NCBI RefSeq assembly: GCF_002128405.1
Contig: NZ_NETJ01000004.1
Location: 124,001-188,000, forward strand
Source of the DNA: Gottfriedia solisilvae
GTDB lineage: Bacteria; Bacillota; Bacilli; Bacillales; Bacillaceae_G
Reading direction: 5' to 3'
DNA length: 64,000 nucleotides
The notes below the pieces were generated by a model. That model saw only the letters and a program-made list of their open reading frames with translations. It did no database searches and was not told where the DNA came from. Positions 8,909 to 19,059 of this stretch are shown in pieces; positions within the stretch are counted from its first letter, which is position 1; every line of letters begins with the position of its first letter. A program made the position numbers and the translations under genes.

Positions 8909-9304
8909 TTATGCATTTCTATTTTCTCTAATATTTTCCAAAATAGTCTGCTCGACAGTCTCGTTGAATTGATTAAGTCTGGAATTCAGAAAAAAAGCAT
9001 CAATCCAACTCCATAGTAAGGAGCATACTATTAAACATAAAGAAATATAAAATAATAAGTTTACTGTATCAGTAAAAAATAAAAATATAATTGCTATTAA
9101 CGGTAACATTATTGATAAAAACATTGCACTTCCATATTTATAGTCTTCAGTATAAAAACGATGTGCACCAAAAAAATGAAGACCAGCCCATAAACCCCAG
9201 GCAGCATCTTTACTTTTCATTTTTTTTAACATTTCTGACTCTAAGAAGCCAAGTTCTTCCAAAGTTAGATCTCTCTTGTTAATTTTACTGTTGAAACCAC
9301 TCAT
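8909..9304 (-). CDS. TM2-domain-like membrane protein (paralogue 1)
   Basis: A 131-residue protein with a GLHFFGAHRFYTEDYKYG motif between hydrophobic segments, the core of TM2-type domains. A cytoplasmic N-terminal helix (LTLEELGFLESEMLKKMKSK) aligns with the same region of the next gene. The second hydrophobic part is longer than in a classic TM2 protein, suggesting divergence. Function unknown. It lies six bases downstream of its paralogue, so the two are probably cotranscribed. Confidence 0.75.
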   Translation of the reverse strand: MSGFNSKINKRDLTLEELGFLESEMLKKMKSKDAAWGLWAGLHFFGAHRFYTEDYKYGSAMFLSIMLPLIAIIFLFFTDTVNLLFYISLCLIVCSLLWSWIDAFFLNSRLNQFNETVEQTILENIRENRNA

Positions 9305-9310
9305 AAAAAT

Positions 9311-9646
9311 TTATTCCTTAGTTGAAGCTATTTCAGAATTCTTCTTAGCATTCTTAATTAAACGAATTTCAGAAATGATATCATTCTCAATTTTCTCATT
9401 TGTGCTTTTAACCATTCCATTTATTAGGAATAAATCAATAAATGACCATATGCCTAATCCACCTAATGTTAATAACATTGCAACAGCGGTACCAGTTTTA
9501 CCTAAATAAAAGCGATGTCCCCCAAAACCACCTGTAAAAAGCCATAATAACCAAGTTGTTCCTGATGATTTTTTCTTTTTAGTCATTTCAGAACTTAAAA
9601 GTTGTAAATCTCCAGAAGATAGATCCTGTTTTTGTAAAATCGACAT
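9311..9646 (-). CDS. TM2-domain protein (paralogue 2)
   Basis: A 111-residue protein with a classic TM2 domain: [20 protein letters not shown], a loop, and [18 protein letters not shown]. The N-terminal region ([20 protein letters not shown]) parallels the next gene, indicating a local duplication. TM2 proteins are membrane proteins of unknown role. A good AGGT-type ribosome binding site precedes the ATG. Confidence 0.85.
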   Translation of the reverse strand: MSILQKQDLSSGDLQLLSSEMTKKKKSSGTTWLLWLFTGGFGGHRFYLGKTGTAVAMLLTLGGLGIWSFIDLFLINGMVKSTNEKIENDIISEIRLIKNAKKNSEIASTKE

Positions 9647-9760
9647 AAAAAATACCTCCGTTTTAAAATTTTTAACACAATTGTAAATTATACACTATAT
9701 TTGTAATATTTTGCGTAGAAATAGCAAAATTCATTTATTTACCTTTCAAAACTACTTTTA

Positions 9761-9807
9761 AAGACACAAAAAAAGAGAAGGTAAGGGGCCTTCTCTTTTT
9801 AGTGTCT
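9761..9807 (-). terminator. Terminator of the glycolytic operon
   Basis: An extended stem: AGACAC...AAAAGAGAAGG pairs with CCTTCTCTTTT...GTGTCT around a short loop. It lies about 80 bases after the enolase stop codon and also faces the TM2 gene pair. Confidence 0.85.
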
Positions 9808-9882
9808 ATAATGGATTATGTTTTGTTTTGCTTTGCTTAACATACATTTTTACTTTGTTGTGTCTATGATGTGATTTTTAAA

Positions 9883-11193
<1,311 letters not shown>

Positions 11194-11237
11194 TTAAATG
11201 CGCTATACGCTTATTGTAAATCTTTTATATTAACTGT

Positions 11238-12773
11238 TCACTTATTAATAAGTGATTTACCAGTCATTTCGTTTGGTTGTGTTACTTTTAATAAATCTAA
11301 AACAGTAGGAGCTAAGTCTCCTAAAATTCCATCTTCACGTAAAGTAATACCTTCTTCAGTTACGATTACAGGTACTGGGTTAGTAGTATGAGCTGTCATT
11401 GGTTCACCTTCTGGTGTAATTTCTTCATCAGCATTCCCATGGTCTGCAGTGATGATCGCTTTTCCACCTTTAGCAATAATTGCATCTACTACTTCTCCTA
11501 AGCATTCATCCACAGCTTCAATCGCTTTAATCGTTGGCTCAAGTTTCCCTGAATGCCCAACCATATCTGGATTTGCAAAGTTTAAAATAATTACATCATG
11601 CTTATCGGCAGCAATCTCTTTTAAAAGAGCATCTTTCACTTCATAAGCACTCATTTCAGGTTTTAAATCGTAAGTAGCAACCTTAGGTGAATTAATTAAG
11701 ATACGTTCTTCACCTGGGAACTGTGCTTCACGACCACCACTGAAGAAAAATGTAACATGTGGATACTTTTCAGTTTCAGCAATACGTAATTGAGTTAAAT
11801 TATTTTGAGCTAGAACTTCACCTAAAGTGTTATCTAAGTTAGCTGGTTTAAATGCAACATAACCTTGAACCGTTTCACTAAAATGTGTTAAGCACACAAA
11901 ATGAACATTCTTTGGAAACTCTGTTCCACGATCAAAATCACGGAAATCTTCATTTGTGAACACATTTGAAATTTGAATTGCACGATCTGGTCGGAAGTTG
12001 TAGAAGATAATAGAATCTTCATCTTCAACAGTTGCAACAGGTTTACCATCTTCTTTTACGATAACAGAAGGTAAAACGAACTCATCATGGATCCCATTTG
12101 CATATGAATCTTCAATTAATTCATATGGATTTGAGTAGGTAGGACCTTCACCATAGACCATTGCACGATAGCATTTTTCAACGCGATCCCAACGTTTATC
12201 ACGGTCCATAGAGTAGTAACGACCTGAAATTGTTGCAAATTCACCTACACCAATTTCTTTAAATTTTGCTTCTGTTTGATCAATATACTTTTTAGCTGTT
12301 GTTGGCCCAACATCTCTTCCATCAAGAAAAGCATGAACATATACTTTTTCTAAGCCTTCTTCAGCAGCTAATTTTAATAAAGCAAACATGTGGTTAATGT
12401 GACTATGTATACCTCCGTCAGACAATAAACCGAAAATATGAAGTCCTTTACCTTTTTCTTTCGCGCTCTTCATAGCATCAATAAAAGTGTCATTTTTTTC
12501 AAATTCACCTTCACGAATAGCTTTATTCACACGCGTTAAGCTTTGATAAACGATACGTCCAGCTCCGATATTTAAATGTCCAACTTCAGAATTACCCATT
12601 TGTCCTTCTGGAAGTCCAACTGCTTCACCAGATGCAGTTAATTGTGCATGTGGATACTGATTCCAATATCTATCATAGTTTGGTTTTTTTGCTTGCGCAA
12701 CAGCATTACCAAATGTTTCTTCACGCAAACCAAATCCATCAAGGATGATTAGAGCTACTGGTTTTTTACTCAT
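11238..12773 (-). CDS. gpmI: 2,3-bisphosphoglycerate-independent phosphoglycerate mutase
   Basis: Manganese-dependent iPGM, 511 residues, interconverts 3- and 2-phosphoglycerate. N-terminal metal site [13 protein letters not shown], catalytic serine in [16 protein letters not shown], phosphotransferase motifs DGRDVGPTT and [16 protein letters not shown], and C-terminal metal ligands in [10 protein letters not shown] and [10 protein letters not shown]. Its ATG overlaps the tpiA stop codon by one base (TAATG), indicating coupled translation. Confidence 0.98.
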   Translation of the reverse strand: MSKKPVALIILDGFGLREETFGNAVAQAKKPNYDRYWNQYPHAQLTASGEAVGLPEGQMGNSEVGHLNIGAGRIVYQSLTRVNKAIREGEFEKNDTFIDAMKSAKEKGKGLHIFGLLSDGGIHSHINHMFALLKLAAEEGLEKVYVHAFLDGRDVGPTTAKKYIDQTEAKFKEIGVGEFATISGRYYSMDRDKRWDRVEKCYRAMVYGEGPTYSNPYELIEDSYANGIHDEFVLPSVIVKEDGKPVATVEDEDSIIFYNFRPDRAIQISNVFTNEDFRDFDRGTEFPKNVHFVCLTHFSETVQGYVAFKPANLDNTLGEVLAQNNLTQLRIAETEKYPHVTFFFSGGREAQFPGEERILINSPKVATYDLKPEMSAYEVKDALLKEIAADKHDVIILNFANPDMVGHSGKLEPTIKAIEAVDECLGEVVDAIIAKGGKAIITADHGNADEEITPEGEPMTAHTTNPVPVIVTEEGITLREDGILGDLAPTVLDLLKVTQPNEMTGKSLINK

Positions 12774-13528
12774 TACTTAACAGCCTCCAATAAAGCAAGG
12801 AAAGAAGCTGGTTCTAGACTTGCACCACCAACTAAAGCGCCGTCTATGTCTGGTTGTGCCATATATTCTTTAATGTTTTCTGGTTTTACACTTCCACCAT
12901 ATTGCACTCGTACAGCTTCTGCAACATTTTCATTGTAAAGACTAGCAACAACATCACGAACAAACTTACATGATTCTTGTGCATCTTTTTCAGTTGCAGA
13001 TTTACCAGTACCAATCGCCCAAATTGGTTCATAAGCAATTACTAAATTACTAACTTGATCTTCAGTAAGGCCAGCAAGATCAGCAGTTAATTGAGTACGA
13101 ATTACTTCCTCAAATTTACCACCTTCACGTTCCTCTAGCGTTTCACCACAGCAAAGAATTGGTGTTAAACCATGTTCAAATGTTTTTTTAGTTTTGCTGT
13201 TAATGAATTCATCTGTCTCGCTGTAGTATTCACGGCGCTCAGAATGACCAATGATAGCATAAGTTACGTTTAAGTCTTTTAATGCAACTGGACTAATTTC
13301 TCCAGTATAAGCACCGCTATCTTTATCACTTACATTTTGTGAACCGATTTTTAAATCAGTTCCTTTTACTGCTTCTACCATTGGTGCTAGAAATAATGCT
13401 GACGCACAAACAGCTGCATCTACTTTATCAGATGCTGGCACACTATTTTTTACTTCCTCAACGAATGACATTGCTTCGCTAAGCGTTTTATTCATTTTCC
13501 AGTTACCTGCGATAATCGGTTTACGCAT
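12773..13528 (-). CDS. tpiA: Triosephosphate isomerase
   Basis: TIM barrel, 251 residues with the chosen start [14 protein letters not shown]. Catalytic residues lie in NWKMNK (Lys), AIIGHSERR (His) and [12 protein letters not shown] (Glu), with the phosphate loop YGGSVKPEN. An upstream in-frame ATG would add four residues, but GGATGG sits six bases before the chosen start and homologues begin here. It interconverts dihydroxyacetone phosphate and glyceraldehyde-3-phosphate and lies between pgk and gpmI. Confidence 0.98.
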   Translation of the reverse strand: MRKPIIAGNWKMNKTLSEAMSFVEEVKNSVPASDKVDAAVCASALFLAPMVEAVKGTDLKIGSQNVSDKDSGAYTGEISPVALKDLNVTYAIIGHSERREYYSETDEFINSKTKKTFEHGLTPILCCGETLEEREGGKFEEVIRTQLTADLAGLTEDQVSNLVIAYEPIWAIGTGKSATEKDAQESCKFVRDVVASLYNENVAEAVRVQYGGSVKPENIKEYMAQPDIDGALVGGASLEPASFLALLEAVK

Positions 13529-13603
13529 GTGAAACACCATCCTTACGGTTAGTAAGACATTCTATCTTACTCTATATTCTAAAATAATTCTATTCTTGTG
13601 ATC

Positions 13604-14785
13604 TTATTTATCATTTAAAAGTGCTACACCTGGAAGTTCTTTACCTTCCATAAACTCCAATGAAGCACCGCCGCCAGTAGAAATATGGCTCATTTGATCT
13701 GCTAAACCAAATTTTTCTGCAGCTGCAGCTGAATCTCCTCCACCAATGATAGAGTAAGCGTCAGAGTCTGCTAATGCTTGAGCAACACCTTTCGTACCTT
13801 GAGCAAATTTATCGATTTCAAATACTCCCATTGGTCCATTCCAAATAACTAATTTAGAATTTTTGATGACATCAGCATAAAGAGCTGTTGTTTTTGGTCC
13901 AATATCAAGAGCTTCCCAGTCCGCAGGAATTTGATCGATATCAACAACTTTTGTGTTAGCATCTTCACCGAATTTATCAGCAATTACTACATCAATTGGC
14001 ATATGGAATTTAACGCCTTTTGCTTCTGCTTTTTGCATAAATTCATTTGCTAAGTCAATTTTATCTTCTTCTAAAAGTGATTTACCAATTTCAAATCCTT
14101 TTGCTTTTAAGAATGTGTAAGCAAGGCCTCCACCGATAATTAAGTGATCTACTTTTTCTAATAAGTTTTCAATTACACCTATTTTATCGCGAACTTTTGC
14201 TCCACCAATGATTGCAGTGAAAGGACGTTCTGGGTTTGAAAGTGCCTTACCTAATACATTGATTTCTTTTTCCATAAGGAAACCAGCTACTGCTGGGATA
14301 TGTTTAGCGATTCCAGCTGTTGTAGCATGTGCACGGTGAGCAGCACCAAATGCATCATTTACATATACATCAGCAAGTGCAGCAAATTCTTTAGCTAGAA
14401 CTTCATCATTCTTCTCTTCACCTGGATAGAAACGAACGTTTTCTAATAATAAAACATCGCCTTCGTTCATTTTGCTGATTTCTTCTTGAACTTTTGGTCC
14501 GTAAGCTTCATCAGATTTAAGAACTTCTTTACCTAATTTTTCACCTAAACGTTTTGCAACAGCATTTAAGCGTAATTCTTCATTTACTTGCCCTTTTGGA
14601 CGTCCTAAATGAGAAGCTAAAATTACTTTTGCTCCGTTTTCTACTAAATATTGAATAGTAGGAAGTGCAGCACGGATACGTGTCTCATCTGTTACTTCAC
14701 CATTTGCCATTGGTACGTTAAAATCTACACGGCAAAATACGCGTTTACCCTTTACATCAATGTCACGTAAAGACTTTTTGTTCAT
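13604..14785 (-). CDS. pgk: Phosphoglycerate kinase
   Basis: PGK, 393 residues from [17 protein letters not shown]. Motifs: [33 protein letters not shown], and the C-terminal nucleotide site WNGPMGVFE with [13 protein letters not shown]. It makes ATP from 1,3-bisphosphoglycerate. The reading frame extends 15 codons further upstream, but a GGAGG site eight bases before this ATG and the family start point decide. A hairpin terminator separates it from gapA, so pgk-tpiA-gpmI-eno may be transcribed partly by read-through or from an unseen promoter in the 250-base gap. Confidence 0.98.
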   Translation of the reverse strand: MNKKSLRDIDVKGKRVFCRVDFNVPMANGEVTDETRIRAALPTIQYLVENGAKVILASHLGRPKGQVNEELRLNAVAKRLGEKLGKEVLKSDEAYGPKVQEEISKMNEGDVLLLENVRFYPGEEKNDEVLAKEFAALADVYVNDAFGAAHRAHATTAGIAKHIPAVAGFLMEKEINVLGKALSNPERPFTAIIGGAKVRDKIGVIENLLEKVDHLIIGGGLAYTFLKAKGFEIGKSLLEEDKIDLANEFMQKAEAKGVKFHMPIDVVIADKFGEDANTKVVDIDQIPADWEALDIGPKTTALYADVIKNSKLVIWNGPMGVFEIDKFAQGTKGVAQALADSDAYSIIGGGDSAAAAEKFGLADQMSHISTGGGASLEFMEGKELPGVALLNDK

Positions 14786-15035
14786 TTTAGGTGCCTCCAG
14801 TACGTTTTTCATATTCATTCCACTATCCATTGAATTGGAAAAAAGCCAATCAGATATTGAAACTTTTCTTCTCAGAACTGACGAAACTATTCATATTTCT
14901 ACAAATACGTCTTCTATTCTGTGATATTGTCACCGCAATTTTAACAGATTATGTATATTGTTGGAATTTATTTCTTGAGTATTTTTTACATTTTTGTTGG
15001 GTGATTGACCTATAGAAGATTTATTTCATATAAAA

Positions 15036-15059
15036 GAGGGGAGGAATATCCTCGCCCTC
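15036..15059 (-). terminator. Hairpin between gapA and pgk
   Basis: GC-rich stem (GAGGG-GAGGA against TCCTC-G-CCCTC) followed on the minus strand by TTTTAT, about 20 bases after the gapA stop. It could be an attenuating terminator or an mRNA-stabilising hairpin that sets the gapA to pgk ratio. Confidence 0.7.
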
Positions 15060-15080
15060 GTATTTATTTTTCTATTAAAA

Positions 15081-16124
<1,044 letters not shown>

Positions 16125-16133
16125 TTATTATAG

Positions 16134-17162
16134 TTAAAGGGTACTTCCTTTAATTAACTCTCTTGCTGCGCCTTCATCTGTAACGAGAATATTTACGTGC
16201 CCTTTCTTTAAGAAAGAAGCAATTGATTTCGCTTTTGAAGATCCTCCAGCCACTGCCAATACATATGGAATATTTTTTAATTCATCAAGCTGCAAACCTA
16301 TTGTTCGCACCTTGTAGACATCTTCTCCATTTTCATTAAAATAATATCCAAACGCTTCTCCAACAGCTTCGGATTCAATCAAGGTTTCTAATTGTTCAGA
16401 AGATGATTGCCTTCGTTTCGCCATTGTAAATGCTTCACCGATACCATGAATCACGATTGATGAAGAACGAATTAAATTTAAAACCTCTTTTACTTTCGGT
16501 TCTTCCATCATTGTGAGATATGCATCCTCACTTAATTCATCTGGTAAATGTAATAAACGATAATTACCTTTAGCCATTTCGGCCATTTTTGCACAAATTG
16601 TATTTGCTTGATTTCGTACTTCTTCCCCTAAACCGCCTCTAGCTGGTACAAATAAAGGATTAAGTTCTTTTGAATCTGCATTCATCATTTCAGCTACGGC
16701 AGCTAAAGTGGAACCACCAGTAACAGCAACAATATTATTTGTATCTATCCTTTGGTTTATACAGCCAACGGTTGCACGCCCCATCTCTTTTTTAACCCAA
16801 GCCAACTCATCACTATCGCCTGAAACAACTATGACTTCTTTTAGGTTAAACATATCCTTCAATTGGTCTTCGATGTTTTTCAAGCCAAATAGTTCACGCA
16901 TTGGTTCTTCTAAATCGAGTAGTAAGCTTAATCCTTCTTCCGTTAATGTCATACCTGAGGAAGCAACATTAATTAATCTCTGCTCCTTTAAAAGAGCAAC
17001 TTCTGATCTAAGTACTCTTTCTGTTATCCCTACGCTAACGGACAAGTTTCTGCGTCCAATCGGTTGCATAATTCGAATGTATTGTAGGATCAGGAATCTT
17101 TTTTGAATAACCGGAATTAGATCAGGTAACAATTTGTGTTGTAGCTTTAAAATATGGTTCAT
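16134..17162 (-). CDS. cggR: Central glycolytic genes regulator CggR
   Basis: SorC/DeoR-type repressor, about 342 residues. An N-terminal winged helix (RRNLSVSVGITERVLRSEVALLKEQRLI) is followed by a sugar-phosphate-binding domain with VVAVTGGSTLAAVAEMM and a C-terminal VLAVAGGSSKAKSIASFL. In B. subtilis CggR releases DNA on binding fructose-1,6-bisphosphate. I chose the second ATG because AGGAG abuts the first one. The operator lies in its own leader, so it should be autoregulated along with gapA. Confidence 0.95.
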   Translation of the reverse strand: MNHILKLQHKLLPDLIPVIQKRFLILQYIRIMQPIGRRNLSVSVGITERVLRSEVALLKEQRLINVASSGMTLTEEGLSLLLDLEEPMRELFGLKNIEDQLKDMFNLKEVIVVSGDSDELAWVKKEMGRATVGCINQRIDTNNIVAVTGGSTLAAVAEMMNADSKELNPLFVPARGGLGEEVRNQANTICAKMAEMAKGNYRLLHLPDELSEDAYLTMMEEPKVKEVLNLIRSSSIVIHGIGEAFTMAKRRQSSSEQLETLIESEAVGEAFGYYFNENGEDVYKVRTIGLQLDELKNIPYVLAVAGGSSKAKSIASFLKKGHVNILVTDEGAARELIKGSTL

Positions 17163-17195
17163 TTTCATCTCCTCTTTCGCAGAGTATTTCTGATG

Positions 17196-17231
17196 GACGG
17201 AATAGGTCCCACTATGACGTATTATGTCCCA
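17196..17231 (-). promoter_or_regulatory. CggR operator
   Basis: Minus strand reads TGGGAC-N6-CGTC-N4-TGGGAC-N6-CGTC. This is the tandem layout known for the B. subtilis CggR site (CGGGAC-N6-TGTC-N4, repeated), with one substitution per element. It lies immediately downstream of the -10 box. Confidence 0.9.
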
Positions 17232-17234
17232 CTT

Positions 17235-17262
17235 GTTATAAAAAAATTACAGCGTTTTTCAA
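17235..17262 (-). promoter_or_regulatory. Sigma-A promoter of cggR-gapA
   Basis: Minus strand TTGAAA, a 16-base spacer and TATAAC. Transcription would begin inside or at the edge of the CggR operator. Confidence 0.75.
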
Positions 17263-17300
17263 CGTTGTTTTTCGATACAAGATATACTCCAGAAATGAAA

Positions 17301-17334
17301 TAACCCTGCTACATTTACATTGTAACAGGGTTAT
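17301..17334 (-). terminator. Terminator after the rpoN-glutaredoxin pair
   Basis: Seven-bp outer stem (AACCCTG / CAGGGTT) with a nested smaller hairpin and a modest T-rich tail, separating this pair from the cggR promoter. Confidence 0.65.
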
Positions 17335-17358
17335 CTATTTCTTTCAATAGATAAGCAC

Positions 17359-17595
17359 CTATTTAATGGCATTTAATATGTCGTTTTTATGAATTTTCCC
17401 ATAAGCAATGGTTTGGCCATTGATTTGAATGACAGGAATCATCAACTGATATTTCTCTAATAATTCATCATATGAATAGATATCTATTTCAGTTACTTCT
17501 ATTTCATGTTCTAATCTAAGCGACTCAATTATTTCTTTTGCTTCATTACATAACCCGCAATTTTCTTTTGTAAAAAATGTTAACTTGATTGCCAT
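17359..17595 (-). CDS. Glutaredoxin-like protein (DUF836)
   Basis: A 78-residue thioredoxin-fold protein with an N-terminal CGLC redox motif (FFTKENCGLCNEAKEII) and the MIPVIQINGQTIAYGKI cis-proline region. It is probably a small disulfide reductase; substrates are unknown. It lies 15 bases after rpoN and upstream of cggR, an order I also associate with the B. cereus group. Confidence 0.88.
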   Translation of the reverse strand: MAIKLTFFTKENCGLCNEAKEIIESLRLEHEIEVTEIDIYSYDELLEKYQLMIPVIQINGQTIAYGKIHKNDILNAIK

Positions 17596-17610
17596 GCAAT
17601 TGTTCTCCTT

Positions 17611-18912
17611 TTAACTAAAGCGCTTTCGTTTGGAAGATCCAGGTATCCTCAATATATCTCTATATTTAGCAACTGTTCGTCTAGAAATCTCAACGCCATG
17701 CTTTTGTGATAATAGTTCTACTAACTTTTGATCTGATAAAGGCTTTTCTTTATTTTCTTCATCAACTAGTTGTTTAATAAACACTTGCACACTCGTAGAA
17801 GCAAGTTCTTCCCCATCGGCACTTACGCCTTGATGAAAAAATTGTTTCATTTCAAATAATCCAAAAGGTGTTTGTACATACTTATTTTTGCAAGTACGAC
17901 TTATTGTTGATTCATGTAGTGAAAGCTCTTCAGCAATTTCTTTCAAAGTTAATGTTTTTAAAAATGCTGGTCCTTTGTCAAAAAACGCTAACTGTTTATG
18001 AAGGATACAATTCATTACTGATAGCATTGTTGATTTTCGTTCTTCAAGACTTTTCATTAACCAATTCACTTGTGTATTTTTATCCTTTAAATAGGCAGAT
18101 ACTTCCTTTTCATGTTGCCCGTTTAAAATTGATGAATACTCATTTAATACTTTTAACCTTGGCATAATTTTATCATTGATCAGTACAACAAATTCTTCAC
18201 CAATTTTTTCGACAGATAAATCAGGCGCTACATAATTTACTTGATCTTGATAGTAATTCAATCCAGGTCTAGGTTGTAATGTGAGAATTAGATCAATTTC
18301 TTTTTGTAATTCTCCTAAACTCATTTTCAACTTCTTCGCAATTTCTTTCCAATTTTTATTTACAAACATATCAAAGTATTCATTTATAATTTGTTTGGCA
18401 ATTGAAGTGTCACGATCAAGTCCGTTTAATTGAATGGATAAACACTCTTTTACAGATCTAGCGCCAACACCGGCTGGTTCAAACTTTTGTAGAATTTCAA
18501 TACAAATCTGTAATTGTGAATATGGAATCCCTAGTTCATGAATAAGCTCTTCATCTGTTTCCATTAAAAAACCGTTCTTATCTATGTTATATATTAAATA
18601 TTTTATAATCCGATATTCATCATGATCTAATTTCAACTCATTCAATTGACTAATTAGTTCTTCCTGCAAACTTTCTGTCTTACGAGTATACAATTCCATA
18701 CCATGATCGTGAGTAGTAGTTTGCTTACTGACTTTTGTAGATGAATAATCGCTATAAGGAGTTTCAACTTCAATTAATGGATTTTCTAACGATTGCTCAA
18801 ATAAAAAATCAGTTAGCTCTTGGGCATTATACTGAAGCATTGTAATGGCTTGTCGCAGTTCTTGGGTCATAGCTAGTTTTAATGATTGTTTTTGCATTAA
18901 ATTCATTTCCAT
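17611..18912 (-). CDS. rpoN: RNA polymerase sigma-54 factor (SigL)
   Basis: Sigma-54, 433 residues. Region I is glutamine/leucine rich (LMQKQSLKLAMTQELRQAIT), the core-binding region follows (LQKFEPAGVGARSVKECL), and the C terminus holds the helix-turn-helix (LHESTISRTCKNKYVQTPFG) and the RpoN box (SRRTVAKYRD) that reads the -24 element. It serves promoters that need an AAA+ activator. The divergent neighbour is such an activator, and two near-perfect sigma-54 promoters lie about 8-11 kb away, so a local regulon is evident. Confidence 0.97.
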   Translation of the reverse strand: MEMNLMQKQSLKLAMTQELRQAITMLQYNAQELTDFLFEQSLENPLIEVETPYSDYSSTKVSKQTTTHDHGMELYTRKTESLQEELISQLNELKLDHDEYRIIKYLIYNIDKNGFLMETDEELIHELGIPYSQLQICIEILQKFEPAGVGARSVKECLSIQLNGLDRDTSIAKQIINEYFDMFVNKNWKEIAKKLKMSLGELQKEIDLILTLQPRPGLNYYQDQVNYVAPDLSVEKIGEEFVVLINDKIMPRLKVLNEYSSILNGQHEKEVSAYLKDKNTQVNWLMKSLEERKSTMLSVMNCILHKQLAFFDKGPAFLKTLTLKEIAEELSLHESTISRTCKNKYVQTPFGLFEMKQFFHQGVSADGEELASTSVQVFIKQLVDEENKEKPLSDQKLVELLSQKHGVEISRRTVAKYRDILRIPGSSKRKRFS

Positions 18913-18996
18913 ACTACTTCACTCCCTTAAGACTATTTTACTCGATATTTAACTTTTTCATAGTACTTGACGAATTGTTTCAATATTAAAATATAG

Positions 18997-19010
18997 TGAA
19001 AACGTTTACT
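18997..19010 (+). promoter_or_regulatory. cre site (CcpA operator) before the LevR-type gene
   Basis: TGAAAACGTTTACT fits the cre consensus WGWAARCGYTWWCW at all 14 positions. It touches a likely -10 (TATAGT, with TTGACG 19 bases upstream), so CcpA bound here should block transcription of the activator when preferred sugar is present. Confidence 0.85.
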
Positions 19011-19059
19011 ATTTCCTGTATAGTAAAAGTATACAACTTCAAATTACGGGTGGGCTAAT

